A stretch of 64,000 bases of DNA, taken from assembly GCA_026874595.1 (NCBI GenBank), contig CM049322.1:32692340-32756339 (forward strand). Direction: 5' to 3'. The DNA is from Sipunculus nudus (taxonomy: Eukaryota; Annelida; Sipuncula; Golfingiida; Sipunculidae). Under the pieces are notes generated by a model, which saw only the letters and a program-made list of their open reading frames with translations, had not been told where the DNA came from and did not search any database. Below, piece by piece: positions 35,101 through 46,498 of the stretch (position 1 is the first letter of the stretch; each line of letters opens with the position of its first letter). The position numbers and the translations under genes were made by a program.

Positions 35101-38100
35101 CAGCGCCTGCGGTGACGAGTTTTTCCTGCCGGACGATTCTCATTATTTCTTTGATGACATGCAGGGCCCAACGTATATGATGTAAGAATCGAGTTCTGTG
35201 TAATACGAGAATAATTGGAGCGTTTTTACTTTAAACACAAAGATATGGAACTGTTCACTTCTTTTAATTCACAGTGTGAAAATTAGCAGTTTCTAAAATT
35301 AAGAGTACATAATTATTATTATTTTTTATTAAACATTCACCATTTAAGGCAAGAACTCCATATTTACCGGTCTTCAGCTATCCAGTAATGATGTACCATT
35401 GCCAATAATCTATAATACATGATTATGTAATTCAATTATTTTTATTTTATCATTTTTGTAAAATATCCATACACTAATGATAAATCATAATATGAACAAG
35501 TGTGCACTGTGATATCCTGTCTGACAACCATGCACCCGCTAACAGAAATTCTGGTTGATTTAGCCTGCATGTTAATACTGTTATTCCGCATCAATATCTA
35601 TATTGTTCCTTTTTTAAGGTTGCTAGAGAACACGAATCACGGAGTAACGTTATCAGAGGGCAGAGTGTACGATGCTATTGTCGGCTTCTACAAGTCCGTC
35701 CTACTGGTAAGCTAACTTCTCTTAGAGGTGTGGACGAGACCGCTTGGACCGGTCCGGTCCACAATTTTCGGCTGGACTAGACCGGACGGCTGACACAAAA
35801 TACCGGACCGCTATCCCAATAATACCGGACGGGTCCAAACGGTCCGGACTACCCCTTCTAAAATAATTTTTTGGCTTGTGCAATTGATTTCACCTGATAA
35901 CCTAACCCTTATTCAAGGTGCCCGTTCACCTTACTTTTGAAAATGGTTTTATATGGTTTCTGGCTTCCTCTATGTATCTATTAATGATCTAAGGGTAATT
36001 TTGGTTGTGTAAAATTCTTATAAGGCCTTCGTGAAGGATGTATGAACTTGTTTATCAACAAACCTGTTTGTAAACACAGTAATGTTGACAAATGGGAAAA
36101 ACATGTAACCTAAGGTGGTAGGTTGCATATATGCGGAGGTAGAAAGGTCACTTGTTGCAAAACGCCATTTGCAAAGCTCTGGCTTATTTGACTTGCTGCC
36201 AGATGCCATAGTTGAAATTGGTTTGGTCATTTTGGCCCCCTCCGTTCCGGTCCGGACCTCTGACTGTTTATCTCTTACCCGTGGCACAATAATAGTTTAT
36301 ACACTAATAGTTTCAAAACTAATGTTCACTTATACAAGGGAAAAGGCTAAGATCACAAAAACATATCCTCAGATAGAGCCATACTTGTATACGCCTCCAT
36401 GAGTACGGTCGCAAGCACATTTTAAAAGACACAATATAACCAGGGTTGTGTAACCGTGTGTATTTCGCAAATAAATGCAAATCCTGAGAACTGAATAAAC
36501 TTTAAAAAAAATAACGAACAGTATAGACAGCTTTAAAAATTGAACGACTTTTTAGTTGCTTCACAACAACTTATGTATCAATAAACCTGGGAATATGGAC
36601 AGAATAATTGAATGCAAACACGGGTTGCAGCCCCCCCCCCCCCAACACACACATACACACACATGGCGGAGGCTTGCATTCATGAGAATGCAGATTTCTA
36701 GTTCATATATACAATCACACGTTTATTCTATTCACATACGTTGAAGTCATTTAAACTGGTAATATCTCTGACACACACAAACACAATCAGGTATGCTTCT
36801 CATAACTCAGTATATTCTGATAATTTTAATATGCAATTTTACCTCAGGGCTTTGATATGCCCAAGCTGCAGTGGGTCCGTAACGAGACCACGGACTTCGG
36901 GTCCGTGACCGTGCAGATGGACAGAGAACCTAGAGAGATCAACGCAGTGTGGGCGGACACAGAGGTGGACAGCGGCAGGTCAGACATTTCACCCGGTTTA
37001 ATAATCATTCATATACAGTATAACCTCTATAATGTGGACACATTTGGGACTGGGTAAAAACTTCTCACTTTATAGAGTTGCCAATTATATGAAGGTCAGG
37101 ACCACAACACAATTGGACAGTCGAGAGGTAAAACGCTCGGCTCTCTCCGATGAAGAGCCGGGTTTGATCCCCGTCATGGCTTTGAGAGTGGGTTTTAGTT
37201 CCCCGTCCAAGGCCGGTGGTTTTCTCCGGGTTAATTCTCTGGTTTTCTTCACCCCTACAGACTACCGAATGCCAGCATCTGAGCCACAGAGTGACCGCGT
37301 TAAGATTAAATGACTATTTGTACGATCCATGTAAAATTTATAAGTTAATATTAAAGATGGGGAAACAAAAACAAGACTGGGAACGAGTGTCCACGATATG
37401 GAGATGTCCACAAGGAGAGGTTCCACTATATCTGTTACAAAAATATTCAAAATGACGGTCAGAAGCCATTTCAGATTTCGGGCTCTCGCGGACATTACCC
37501 ACACATTCTCCAGGGATTAACCTTAATATAACCAGGGATTAACCTTAATATAAGACAAATCCACTGAGAAAAAAAATGAAAAAAAAAACCTGAACTTTCG
37601 TGCTTCACGGTCAAGGAAGTGTTCCAAATGACCGAACTATAAACCGTTACTGCCTGTGCAAGTCTGAGAAAAAGCAATCTTTTGAGCTAGCAATTGGCGA
37701 TTCAATTTTATTTTAAGTTCGAATTATGTCAAATTACATTTAAAATATTATATATGAACACTTCGTCTTTGATCGGAAGTCCAAAATGCATATACATGTA
37801 CTGAATATTATAGCAGGTAAACACATAAATATAATAATTTAAAATAACTAAATTATTAAATATTTTTAATGTCTCAGTCAGTGATTACCATATTTTTATT
37901 TTCCCTAACTGTTATCATCAACGACATCATAAAATTATTTTAATTGAATGTTTAATCACAATATGGTGATTAGTAATAAGCAAATAACCATCACTGCGTG
38001 CTAGAACAATGTAAAGAAAATACATTCAATTTAAACAGAATCTGTATATGTTGATACCTCTCTAATTGTATTTGATAATATATAGATTCTACTATATATA

Positions 38101-39282
38101 GAGAGTGAAACCTCTATAATACGAACACCCTTCGGACTGGTCAAAATTGGTCACTTCATAGAGGTGTTCACTATATGGAGGTCATGACCACAACATAAAT
38201 AATAAGGAGGAGAAAAAACGGCACACCTTCAAAAACTGCCCACTATATGGAGGTTCCCAATTATGGAGGTGTCCACTAAGAGAAAATCTACTGTATATTT
38301 TAATGCCTTAATTTTATAAAATAAATATCCATTGCGTGTTGTTTATTTCCAGGCGAGACTTCCGATGGGTGACGAACGATGACGCTCCGCTCATTGCGTG
38401 GGAGGAAGATCTGGTGGAGCAACTGGTAAGTACATCGCATGTATATTGAAGTATTTAAATGGAATTACAGTAAAGCTTTGATTATCCGAACGGTATAAGC
38501 ATACAAAATCATGTCAGCCTCCGAATATATGAATATCAGGAACACATAAAACTAAATGAATGCAATCGCCTAGCGATCATTGGAAGCACCCCTGCCCCAA
38601 GTCCGAGTCCGACACAAATACCCTAGGAAATTAAAATGGAACTTGAAAGTTCACCATGTACATTTTTATGTTAGTACACACATGCTTTTGCCATAATGAT
38701 TAAATACATTTAGCTCCAGATGCTTGTTAAATGTTTGGTAAATATATGGTGTTATTTTTTGTAATGTTCTGTTTGTAGCTTGCACTTTCTTAAGTCTTTA
38801 TAATATGTGACAGAGCATTTGTTCTGTTGGACTCGAGTTGGACTTGGCTTGATATCTTAACCCCGAGTCCGAGTACAAGTAAGAGACCAAAACCCCCGAG
38901 TCTAAATCAGAGTCCAAGTTCCCAAAAAAATTGGACTCGAGTCCTGCATCATTGTCTTCAGATAATCCTAAGATTATCCCTGTTTGGTTAATTAATTGCG
39001 GTTCAGATTATTAATGATCGGATTTTGATATTCATATAATCAATGTATGGCCAATCTAGTTTAGGAAACCGATGTTCAAACAGCTACTGTCCATAAATTC
39101 AATATTTCGGTGTTTGGATTAATGATGCTCAAACTGTTGATACTGAACGTAAACACGTGATGTCTGTTAGATACAATATTATAGCAAAATGGTTATTTTG
39201 CATTTAATTTGTATTAAACTTACTGAACTAGATTTATTAACTAAGTCATTAACAATTTGAAAAACGAAGATAGTAAACTTTA

Positions 39283-39351
<69 letters not shown>

Positions 39352-41933
39352 GAGAGAGAGAGAGTGAGAGAGATCACTGGAGGAATAAAGGTGCAGTAAT
39401 TTAATAAAGCCCCCATGTGCTATGTATAGACTCTAACATTTCTTCCCTTCCAGGACGATTTCACTTACCGTGTCGAATACGAGAAGACACCAGTCGGATG
39501 GCGCGGATTCTTTATAAACGTAGGTAAACCACATTGGTTAAATGTGTTGGCCTGATTCACAACTTAATGGTGTTAATATATATATATTAGCTAGAGCTGC
39601 ATCATTATTTCATAACAAGTGACCAAAGGGTCATGACGCTCAGCTGACAAGCGTCCACAATTTTTTATGTATGTTAAAAAGCTGCCCAAGGGCTTCATTT
39701 GTGCATCTTTTTTTCCTGAATGGGTAAACGGTTCCCGAGATATGTGGAATTATGTGTGGAAACAGACGCACAAATGTACGCTGGGCAGAGAGGAAAGTTC
39801 AGAGGTCAACCAAAAATGAGACTGCAGCAGTTCACATGTGACCCGATCATAATTCCAAATTTTAAAAAATTCTGCCCAGTGGTTACAGAGTAGTTCTCCG
39901 GAAACCTATGCGACGGCGGCCGCGGCGGCCGCGGCAGCTTGCATCTTAAAGCATAGTATCCGCAAAAATCTGTTTTGGCAGATACAATTAACTTCATATA
40001 TGTTATCTTGACCTTTGACCTTCTGACAATTTAAGACAGTCGACAGGGTTCTCCCCTGAAATGATCACACCTGCTGACGAAATCCAGTCATGACTGGTTT
40101 ATACGCATTGTACAAGAGATGAATTAGATCAAGGGCACCAGTTTTGAAACGCATCTAAGAACTTCATTGAAACATTTAAACATTTTTTTATCAAGTTTCG
40201 GGACAAAAGTTAAGTTATTACTTTCACCAAAAATCTAAAGATGATGATTTCTATTTTACCTTTGACCTGTTTTTTGAAGACTTTTGAGAACATGGCGGAA
40301 ACAACTGGTGTGTCCATTTTAAACGATATATGCTGTGCTTCAAAAGTTATAAAAACCAGGGCTGAGAAACTGGCACCTTTATTGCCATATGGTAATCTTA
40401 AAATGATAGCGGAAAATGAAAAAAAAAATACAGCTGGCACCAACAGTCTTCAGTAAAGAAAAAAATATCCAAGATCTTCTGGCAACATGATTTTAGGAAC
40501 AATTCGTTCAGATTGCCGTGACATATTTGGCGATTTGTATGCATTTAACCTTATTTCTGCGGTGCAATATAATGCCCGATAACTCGGAGGGTAGATCACA
40601 GTGACATAATTTCAGTTTTCCAAAGAGATCTCTTTATAACATCTGTGAATCCCAAGGGTCATGATCCTATCCCTTATGGTTACGAGTCGTGCCTCCTAAA
40701 CGGACAACTGGAGTTGAAAGGCATCTTTTTTTAAATTATAGGTGGCGCCATCAATCCTTGGTACAAGAAAAAATATCAAAAATCTTCAAGCAACCTGATT
40801 TTTAGAAAAATACATCATGTCTGTCTTTAGATATGGGACCATTTGGATGTAGGTTACTTTATTTCTGGGGTACTGTATCAGTATCACGCCATTAACTCGG
40901 AGAATACAGGACACATTGGCCTAATTTCAGGTCTGCACGGATATCTTTATATAACCGCTGAGAATGCACAATTTCATGATCCTAGCCTTTAAATATACGG
41001 TTACGATTTGTGCCCCCCTAACGGACGGAGGGACTACGGACACAGGCTGATTGCTATAGCTCAGCATGACTGATGATTGCTGAACTAAAGAATCAATTCA
41101 ATTTTCGGTTAAATGATAATAAAAATAGTAATCGAATTGCAATTTGCTTTACCATAAATATTCTGCCGAACTTATGGTAAGTCCAAATCACACTAACGCG
41201 TCAGGCATGGAAACCCTTTCTAAATTTTTGTCATTTTCAGGAATTCCAACGCGGCAAGCACGCGTCAAAAATCCTCCCAGGACCGGTTTCTGACACGTGA
41301 CGCTTAAATGCCCGTTCACACCGAACGCTGCGCTGCGGAAAATGTTAAGTAAATACAAATATACTGGGGTGTATACACCAAACGTAGCGCTGCGCTGCAC
41401 TGAAAAACAAAGCTGAAAAAAGGTTCAACTTTCTCCGGTTTGCGCCGTGCAACGCTGCAGAGCGCTGCAAAGACAAAGTGCGCAGCATTCAAATTTGACG
41501 CGCGCTGAATTGACGCGTGACGCTTGACGTGCGCCTTAATATATGTTTTGGACTTAAATCATGTGGCATGAGCATGTTTTTTACATGTTAAAGCCCAAAA
41601 CACACTAACACACATGCGCTTCAATCTATTTATCTTATATATGCAAACACACTAACGCGCGCTGACGCGCTTCAAGCGGCTTCCACGTCAAAAGTATCAT
41701 TGCAGGTGCGAAAACCAGTTAGATATATTATTCAAATGTAAATTTAAAAAGAAACGATTAGTTGTTTATTTAATTTTAATGATTGCGCATAATAACTATT
41801 CTCATTTTAGGCACTGTTTGATGGACCTGAAAACACGACACTTGATTTCACCACGGAAATCAACATCATCCCGGACAACTTCCCATACCCGGCATGCAAC
41901 GGGCCGGAAGAGTGCTGGGGTACGATTGTTTAG
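22925..41933 (+). CDS. AprA-like / PhoPQ-activated pathogenicity-related family protein, copy 2 (13 exons, 5' exon missing)
   Basis: Exons: 22925-23057, 23904-24018, 24948-25062, 25972-26079, 26584-26679, 27106-27195, 27820-27949, 35064-35181, 35619-35706, 36848-36978, 38353-38425, 39454-39519, 41811-41933 (stop TAG). Every exon has the length and phase of its counterpart in copy 1, so the 461-codon frame is intact despite about 5.6 kb of extra mobile DNA in the intron between exons 7 and 8. The elbow reads AGGSKRGW (Ser188), the acid loop SACGDEFF (Asp280) and the His motif ENTNHGV (His309). By hand about 52 of 461 residues differ from copy 1, concentrated in exons 2, 3, 10 and 11; exons 1 and 8 encode identical protein. 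Secretion is inferred from the sequons and family; the leader exon was not found. Both copies look functional. Confidence 0.88.
26121..26188. repeat. (TA)n microsatellite
   Basis: About 68 bp of TA repeat, starting roughly 40 bp downstream of exon 4 of AprA-like copy 2, in the intron. Confidence 0.95.
28096..28236 (+). repeat. Dispersed repeat family Y, left part (split copy)
   Basis: AACCCAAACACACTCAACAA, GAGTTTTGCAAATGGCATTT and CCACATATATGCAATC match 20110-20225. The continuation of the family lies at 34189, on the other side of a 5.95-kb insertion. Confidence 0.7.
28602..28787 (+). pseudogene. ORF1 C-terminal fragment of the LINE
   Basis: The open frame reads from the 5' truncation point to TGA at 28785-28787 (61 residues). 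It contains [14 protein letters not shown] and [15 protein letters not shown], resembling the C-terminal 'W-DG-(I/V)F' segment of Tx1-like ORF1 nucleic-acid-binding proteins. It has no start codon of its own, so it is a remnant. Confidence 0.65.
28984..32791 (+). pseudogene. LINE ORF2 (AP endonuclease plus reverse transcriptase), disrupted
   Basis: The APE-type endonuclease occupies about 28999-29720, with [27 protein letters not shown] and TDHSAV. The linker holds [20 protein letters not shown]. The RT lies at about 30500-31350, with [27 protein letters not shown] and the catalytic FADDTT at about 31103. A C-terminal CCHC motif (C-x2-C-x8-H-x4-C) is at 32409-32462. Lesions are four: the expected ATG at the start is GTG (28984), a net +1 shift occurs near 30405-30415 within AATAAATAAAA, TGA at 30866-30868 replaces an expected glycine codon, and TAA falls at 32489-32491. 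The frame otherwise continues to 32791. It cannot make active protein. Confidence 0.9.
33250..33580. repeat. Homopolymer-rich segment (G and C runs)
   Basis: A T-run/G-run at 33248-33266, a long C-run at about 33456-33469 and further CCCACCC motifs at 33560-33580 lie within the family X repeat. No gene-like frame is present. Confidence 0.7.
34189..34400 (+). repeat. Dispersed repeat family Y, right part (split copy)
   Basis: CCGTTTGTCAACATTGCTTT, GTAGATAAACAAGCTT and AACTTTTCTTAACAG correspond to 21230-21340, continuing the copy that starts at 28096. Confidence 0.65.
34829..34930 (+). repeat. GGCGGATCCAGG-type element, partial copy
   Basis: GGGCGGATCCAGGATTTAGG, CCAGGAGGACTAATG and TCCCCAGGTC recur at 45876-45960. 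Only the left part is kept here. It lies about 130 bp before exon 8 of AprA-like copy 2, in the intron. Confidence 0.6.
35727..36260 (-). repeat. Dispersed repeat family Y, reversed copy with GGTCCGG-rich flank
   Basis: Read on the minus strand, 36240-36040 gives GAGCTTTGCAAATGGC, CCGCATATATGCAACC and CCATTTGTCAACATTACTG in uninterrupted order, a second empty site for family X. The adjacent 35740-35860 is dense in ACCGGTCCGG-type palindromes, echoed at 36245-36258. Whether both parts form one element is uncertain. Confidence 0.55.
36629..36665. repeat. C-run and CA repeat
   Basis: A run of about 13 C is followed by ACACAC/ACATACAC sequence, in the intron between exons 9 and 10 of AprA-like copy 2. 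Confidence 0.8.
37014..37440 (+). mobile_element. CAGTAAAACCTC-type element interrupted by a SINE-like insert
   Basis: TACAGTATAACCTCTATAAT opens the segment. Its sequence matches the uninterrupted relative at 38103-38293 as far as GACCACAAC (about 37108). After about 260 bp of insert, matching sequence resumes with GTGTCCAC and ATGGAGATGTCCAC (37385-37410). It lies in the intron between exons 10 and 11 of copy 2. Confidence 0.5.
37112..37320 (+). mobile_element. Candidate tRNA-derived SINE
   Basis: A tRNA-like head with GAGAGGTAAAACGCTCGGC and a B-box-like GGGTTTGATCCCCGTC (about 37150-37175) is followed by GTGGTTTTCTCCGGGTTA, a central-domain-like sequence often seen in animal SINEs. The A-box is weak and no simple tail was pinned down. 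It appears to have inserted into the CAGTAAAACCTC-type element. Confidence 0.5.
38103..38293 (+). repeat. CAGTAAAACCTC-type MITE relic, uninterrupted
   Basis: AAACCTCTATAATACGAACA opens it and GGAGGTGTCCACTAAG lies near the end. The internal copy CACTATATGGAGGT is repeated. It is related to 37014-37440 and 16336-16474. Confidence 0.55.
39284..39372. repeat. (TA)n (GA)n microsatellite
   Basis: About 62 bp of TA repeat followed by GAGAGAGAG with one GTG interruption, roughly 85 bp before exon 12 of AprA-like copy 2. Confidence 0.95.
39612..41089 (-). repeat. Dispersed repeat family X, reversed copy (1.5 kb)
   Basis: Read on the minus strand it starts TTTAGTTCAGCAATC...GAGCTATAGCAATC and then CCGTCCG, matching the family X 5' end. 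It ends GAGCGTCATGACCCTTTGG then TCACTTGTT, matching the 3' end. Two internal GTCATGATCCTA-type segments (about 40655 and 40975) suggest an internal duplication. It lies in the intron between exons 12 and 13 of AprA-like copy 2. Confidence 0.65.
41165..41680. repeat. CpG-rich cluster of inverted GACGCG/CGCGTC motifs
   Basis: CACACTAACGCGTCAGG at 41190, GACGCGTGACGC at 41511 and CACACTAACGCGCGCTGACG at 41648 face each other. AACGCTGCGCTGCGG and GTAGCGCTGCGCTGC lie inside. It is read as one or more nested MITE-like elements directly before the last exon of AprA-like copy 2. Confidence 0.45.
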
Positions 41934-42015
41934 TGCAGACGACAGCTCGAAAACGGTCACGTGACAGAAATGCCAATAACAAATTATCAGGGAGTAAATA
42001 AAAATAAATTCAAGT
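41934..42015 (+). terminator. 3'UTR and poly(A) signals of AprA-like copy 2
   Basis: Overlapping AATAAA hexamers at 41997-42002 and 42003-42008, about 65 bp after the stop codon. Confidence 0.6.
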
Positions 42016-42529
42016 TATTTTTTATTTATTTTGAACAATATTTTATAATGTGATTGATCGGTTGGTATGCGCACGTGTGTATTTGCACAAATATCGACAT
42101 AACTAGACCTGTCACAGGTCGAGAAATAAATTTGTTTTGAAAATTAAACAATATCAGTTAAACCCGGCCATCCTTTACATTTATTTTTTGTGATATTTCA
42201 TGCTTATTTCATGTGTGGAATACAATTAGTTCGCTTTACTTCTCGGTGGTGTGGGGGGGGGGCTATCTTTAAACGTATATAATCATTTACATTAATATGT
42301 GTACTCTCTGATTCTATCTCACACCCTCACACTATTATTTAAGTCTGGCTTAATGCAAAGATTTCAAATTAAAACCATCTCTGGTCGTGGACTTACTCTA
42401 TCAAATTCATCTGCTTTATATGTGCCAATATGGTTATGTGTGTGAGTAACAAGACTGTATGACCAGATGCCGAAAATCTAACTAAAACGCGATATCGCAC
42501 AAACAAAGGGGAAAAGAAATGAAAGTAGA

Positions 42530-42785
42530 AGAACAGAAGCTTGAAAAGTCATGATCTGTGAAGTTGCACTGTACGGCTACCTGGCGTTGTGCGGGCTACG
42601 TGTTTATGTTTAGCGCTAATGATCGCGCATGATGCAAGCTTATTGACACTCCAATACAGGGGTAAGCAAACGGTTTCAGAACGAAATATTGGCAGATACA
42701 AAAATATGTAAGAAGAAAACACTATGTTTCATGAGTATTCAATATACCTGGTATGCATGTGAATAGGTCCCTTTAATGTGTAAAG
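42530..42785 (+). repeat. Isolated fragment of the long-inverted-repeat element's arm
   Basis: GAACGAAATATTG, AATATACCTGGTATG, GATCTGTGAAGTTG and GGTAAGCAAACGGTTTCA match 12115-12350 in order and orientation, with many substitutions. This shows that the arm sequence belongs to a dispersed family. Confidence 0.65.
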
Positions 42786-43490
42786 ACTGCGGGAGAATCC
42801 CGTCACTGAGCACACTGCTGCCACCTGTTGTAATCATTGTGAACTGACTTCCCAAGAGATCATATACATGTACCAGTCGATCCATTTGCTAATATATCTC
42901 GCATAAATAGGCCTATAAATTCATATACCAGTGAAATACTATAATAATTACATATGTATATACACATGTATTTACGTTTTGGCCCAATAATGTCCCTTTT
43001 GGTGAATGAGCTAACTAGTACAAATGCCTGTCTTATGTGAAGGAGGTGATTTTGACTGGGTGTCAATTGGGTTGTGGAAAATGTGGAATGGGCGTAGTTT
43101 AAAAATGCCAGGGAAAATGCCAGATTCTCTATGTCATCTGTTTATTGGGTTTTAACAACTTTTTAAATTAACTTTGTAAATGATTAACATATATGAAATG
43201 AAACATACATGTCACTTTGATTGTTCAGCATTAAATGACCAAGCGATCAGGGAAAATTAGGGCTCTTTTGTCTAGATTAGTGGGTTGTGTCAATAAATTA
43301 AAACATTTAACTTGTTCTTTTTATTCTGTGTTTTACTGCCAATCCCATACAAAACACTTTCTATAATGCATGTTACACTGTACATTTCAAAGGTTTCTTT
43401 TGATATGCTTCGTTATATACTAGTATTTTATTTTTCATTAAGAATGTCATTATCAATAGATTTATGCGTAAATTTATTCTTTTCTTTTTG

Positions 43491-43494
<4 letters not shown>

Positions 43495-43537
<43 letters not shown>
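43495..43537. repeat. (TA)n microsatellite
   Basis: About 43 bp of TA repeat, intergenic. Confidence 0.95.
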
Positions 43538-43543
<6 letters not shown>

Positions 43544-44122
43544 TAATAAAAATAAAAATTTGTAACGCAGATAAATATATTTTCATCCGCTGTTCTAAAA
43601 CTTTAAAGAGTATCCTTTAAATACCTATAAACAACTGATAGCCATGCACTATATGGGATGCCAGATGCGCGACTTTCGTTTGTGGGACTGTCAGTTACGC
43701 GACTGTCATTTTAGAGACTGTTAGATGTCCGACATTCCAGTTGGGAGACATGCGCCGTATGAGCGACAGTCTATAATAGGGAATTAAATTTTGTTCTTGA
43801 TAACTATTAATTTATCCACGTGAAAGTTAATAGTTCGTGTTTCTGTTAAAAAAATGCATATAAACAAAAATGAAACAATTTTGATTATATTCTGTATTAA
43901 AACTTGAATTTAGTGTATCCTTTTTTTAAGTGTATTCAGTATGAATCTTTATGAGCGAAACTCCGTTTTGGTGAACAAGGTGGTGATGTAGTGATCCCCC
44001 CATGCCGCTCAGAATGTAAAGGGTTCCCTAGCTTGCTCCATATTTCATTTCACCATACCGTAGGCGTTTATATATGCGACACACACATTAAAAATATCTA
44101 TAACCAGAATGATATATGTCAA

Positions 44123-44128
<6 letters not shown>

Positions 44129-44195
<67 letters not shown>
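44129..44195. repeat. (TA)n (GA)n microsatellite
   Basis: TA repeat passing into GA repeat with one AAAG interruption, intergenic. Confidence 0.95.
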
Positions 44196-44508
44196 TTGTC
44201 GCACGTATACGGAATTCACCCAACTGGAATGCCGCTCAGATGTAAGTCACGAATCTGACGGAACACGGGTAGGCACTAAAAAGGCCAAGACCAAGGACAC
44301 ATTAGTCCAGATCAAACGGCTCTAATTCGACCTGGTCACCTGTGGTCACGTGTTGCTTAATAATCCAGTAGCATTGTCTGTTTGATTTCATATAATTTTG
44401 TTCATTCTGTACAGTATATCATTCATGGAATCATTACAAATAGGAGACCGAGTAAATCTGGCATTTTTTACCTTTGCCATTTTAATCCCTCACATTTTGC
44501 CTGGAACC

Positions 44509-44571
<63 letters not shown>
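44509..44571. repeat. (TA)n microsatellite
   Basis: About 62 bp of TA repeat with one AAA interruption, intergenic. Confidence 0.95.
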
Positions 44572-45875
44572 GCTGATCCAAGTTCGTACAAAATCAGCAT
44601 TTCCTAACTAAAAATCCTGTTCCGATAGCAAGTCATATGAAGTTATTGACACACTAAATATGAAATCCGAGCAAGGGTGATGGTTTAGGGACAAATCCTC
44701 CATTCGTTCATGATATATGGCCCAAGATATCACTCCTGCACACGTAATGCAACGAGAGCAGTGTGATTATGTAACATCCTCATGGCCACAGAGGAAGAGT
44801 GTCGCCCGGAAACCTGGAAATGGAGGAGTAATGGTACCAAATGAGCCTTTACATAATTAAAGCAATTTGCAAATGCACAGCCGCGACCCCTGGAGACATC
44901 AGACACGGTCGCAGTTGACCCTGGGACCAGCAGAATTAACGTCATTATAGCGCGCCTTTGGTCCGTGACGTATTATTTGTTGATTTCATTTTTCACGCAT
45001 ACTCTAGACACTCAGCCAAAATTACAAACTGATGTGCCATATATGAATTGTGTGCAATTAACCACTATTGATCAGTCATTTTGCTAATGAATCTTACGTG
45101 CGCAGTCACACGGTAACAAAGCGTCTTTGATAAGATATACATCTGTCTATACGCACAAAAAGCCTCGGAGACAGCTCATGTCAATTGCATGTGTGGCATG
45201 TTTGATAACACGTCCCCGTAAGTGTTGAAATAGGCAGTCACACTATAAATACACTCGCCAACATTAAACTTCCTCCTTATTTTCACTACGTAACCCAACC
45301 GGCTCCCTTTTATGTACAATGCTCAATTAATCTGATAGTGTTGACACTTGTATATGTGCTCTGTGTCGGCACCCAGTCGGAATCTGTATTGACAGTATTG
45401 TTTATAATAAGTACTATTGTGTCATCACAGTTGCTAGTGTGGCTATATTTATGGGATTATTATGCAAGAACACCGCATGCCGTTTCCACTTAATATACAG
45501 ATAAAATACCTGTGTATAGTAGAAACGACTTTATATTTTCTTTTCTTGCCTATAGTAACCCCACCGATTGCGACACGGACAACTGTGATGTCATACATTG
45601 TCTACGATCGCGTACCTTTTCAGCGATTATTTGGCCACACCACATATGCCTTTTTTTCTCTGCGTAAACTACTCTATACTGTGGGTATATATATATATAT
45701 ATATATTCGAGTTGTTATTCGTTTGATCATAATAGCTGACCTTAGTAGGTGCAGATGCAGGATTTGTAAATGGGTGGGTGATGGAGGGGGTTTCCCCTCA
45801 CATTGTATAGAAACACTTAAAAAAATGAGACTACAATTTCGAAAACTGAGGTTGTTTTTTATGCATCATCAAGGG

Positions 45876-45998
45876 CGGATCCAGGATTTAGGAAAGGGGG
45901 GGGGGGGGGTCCAACCCAGGAGGACTAATGTAAACCCTAAAAAAAAGATCCCCAGGTCCGGAAAAGCGGGGGACAAAGCCCCCCCGGATCCGCTTCTG
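45876..45998 (+). mobile_element. GGCGGATCCAGG-type short element, complete copy
   Basis: It starts GGGCGGATCCAGGATTTAGG and ends CCCCGGATCCGCTTCTG. These ends are inverse repeats around the GGATCCG core, enclosing about 125 bp with long G and C runs. A partial relative is at 34829. Confidence 0.6.
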
Positions 45999-46432
45999 AT
46001 CATGCATGATACCAAGTTCTGCTTTAAGTTATCGGTAATAAGTGCTTATTTTTCAATTTCCCAGATTTTTTGGACGAAGATGGGTGGCGCTCACTTACAG
46101 ACCCCCCCCCCCAAATATATTAAAATACATTATAATAAATTAAACACATTTTTTGGGTTTTTTTTCCTCTATTGTGTCTTACTTTTTGAAAAATTAAATT
46201 TAAATATTTTTGTAATTTGACATTTCACTTTTAGGGTTGATAGGAACATAAAAATTTGTTTTAAAATATTCATATCTATCTGTAAATATTGTAAACATGT
46301 AGACCATAAATATGAAAAGTGAATATGGGAACTAAAATATCCCGTATTGTAATAACATGTTTTTTATCAGTAATGGGTATAACCATCGATTTGTTTCAAT
46401 TTAAATGTTGCTGTTTTACATCCGTTTTTGTC

Positions 46433-46498
46433 TGTGACACGGTTCCCATCTTTATATACTATAAACTGTGACACGGTTCCCATCTTTTTATACTATAC
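46433..46498 (+). repeat. Tandem duplication of a roughly 32-bp segment
   Basis: GTGACACGGTTCCCATCTTT followed by ATACTATA occurs twice in direct succession, with a one-base difference in the T run. Confidence 0.85.

Noticed and set aside
37112-37185. Functional tRNA gene
   Set aside because: A B-box-like sequence is present, but the A-box is weak and the acceptor stem halves do not pair, and the sequence continues into a SINE-like body.
45876-45998. Reading the G/C-rich segment as a CpG island or promoter
   Set aside because: The inverted GGATCCG ends and the partial relative at 34829 show it is a dispersed element.
45462-46220. 252-codon open frame
   Set aside because: It runs through a TA microsatellite, a GGCGGATCCAGG-type element with long G and C runs, and AT-rich DNA, with no recognisable domain.
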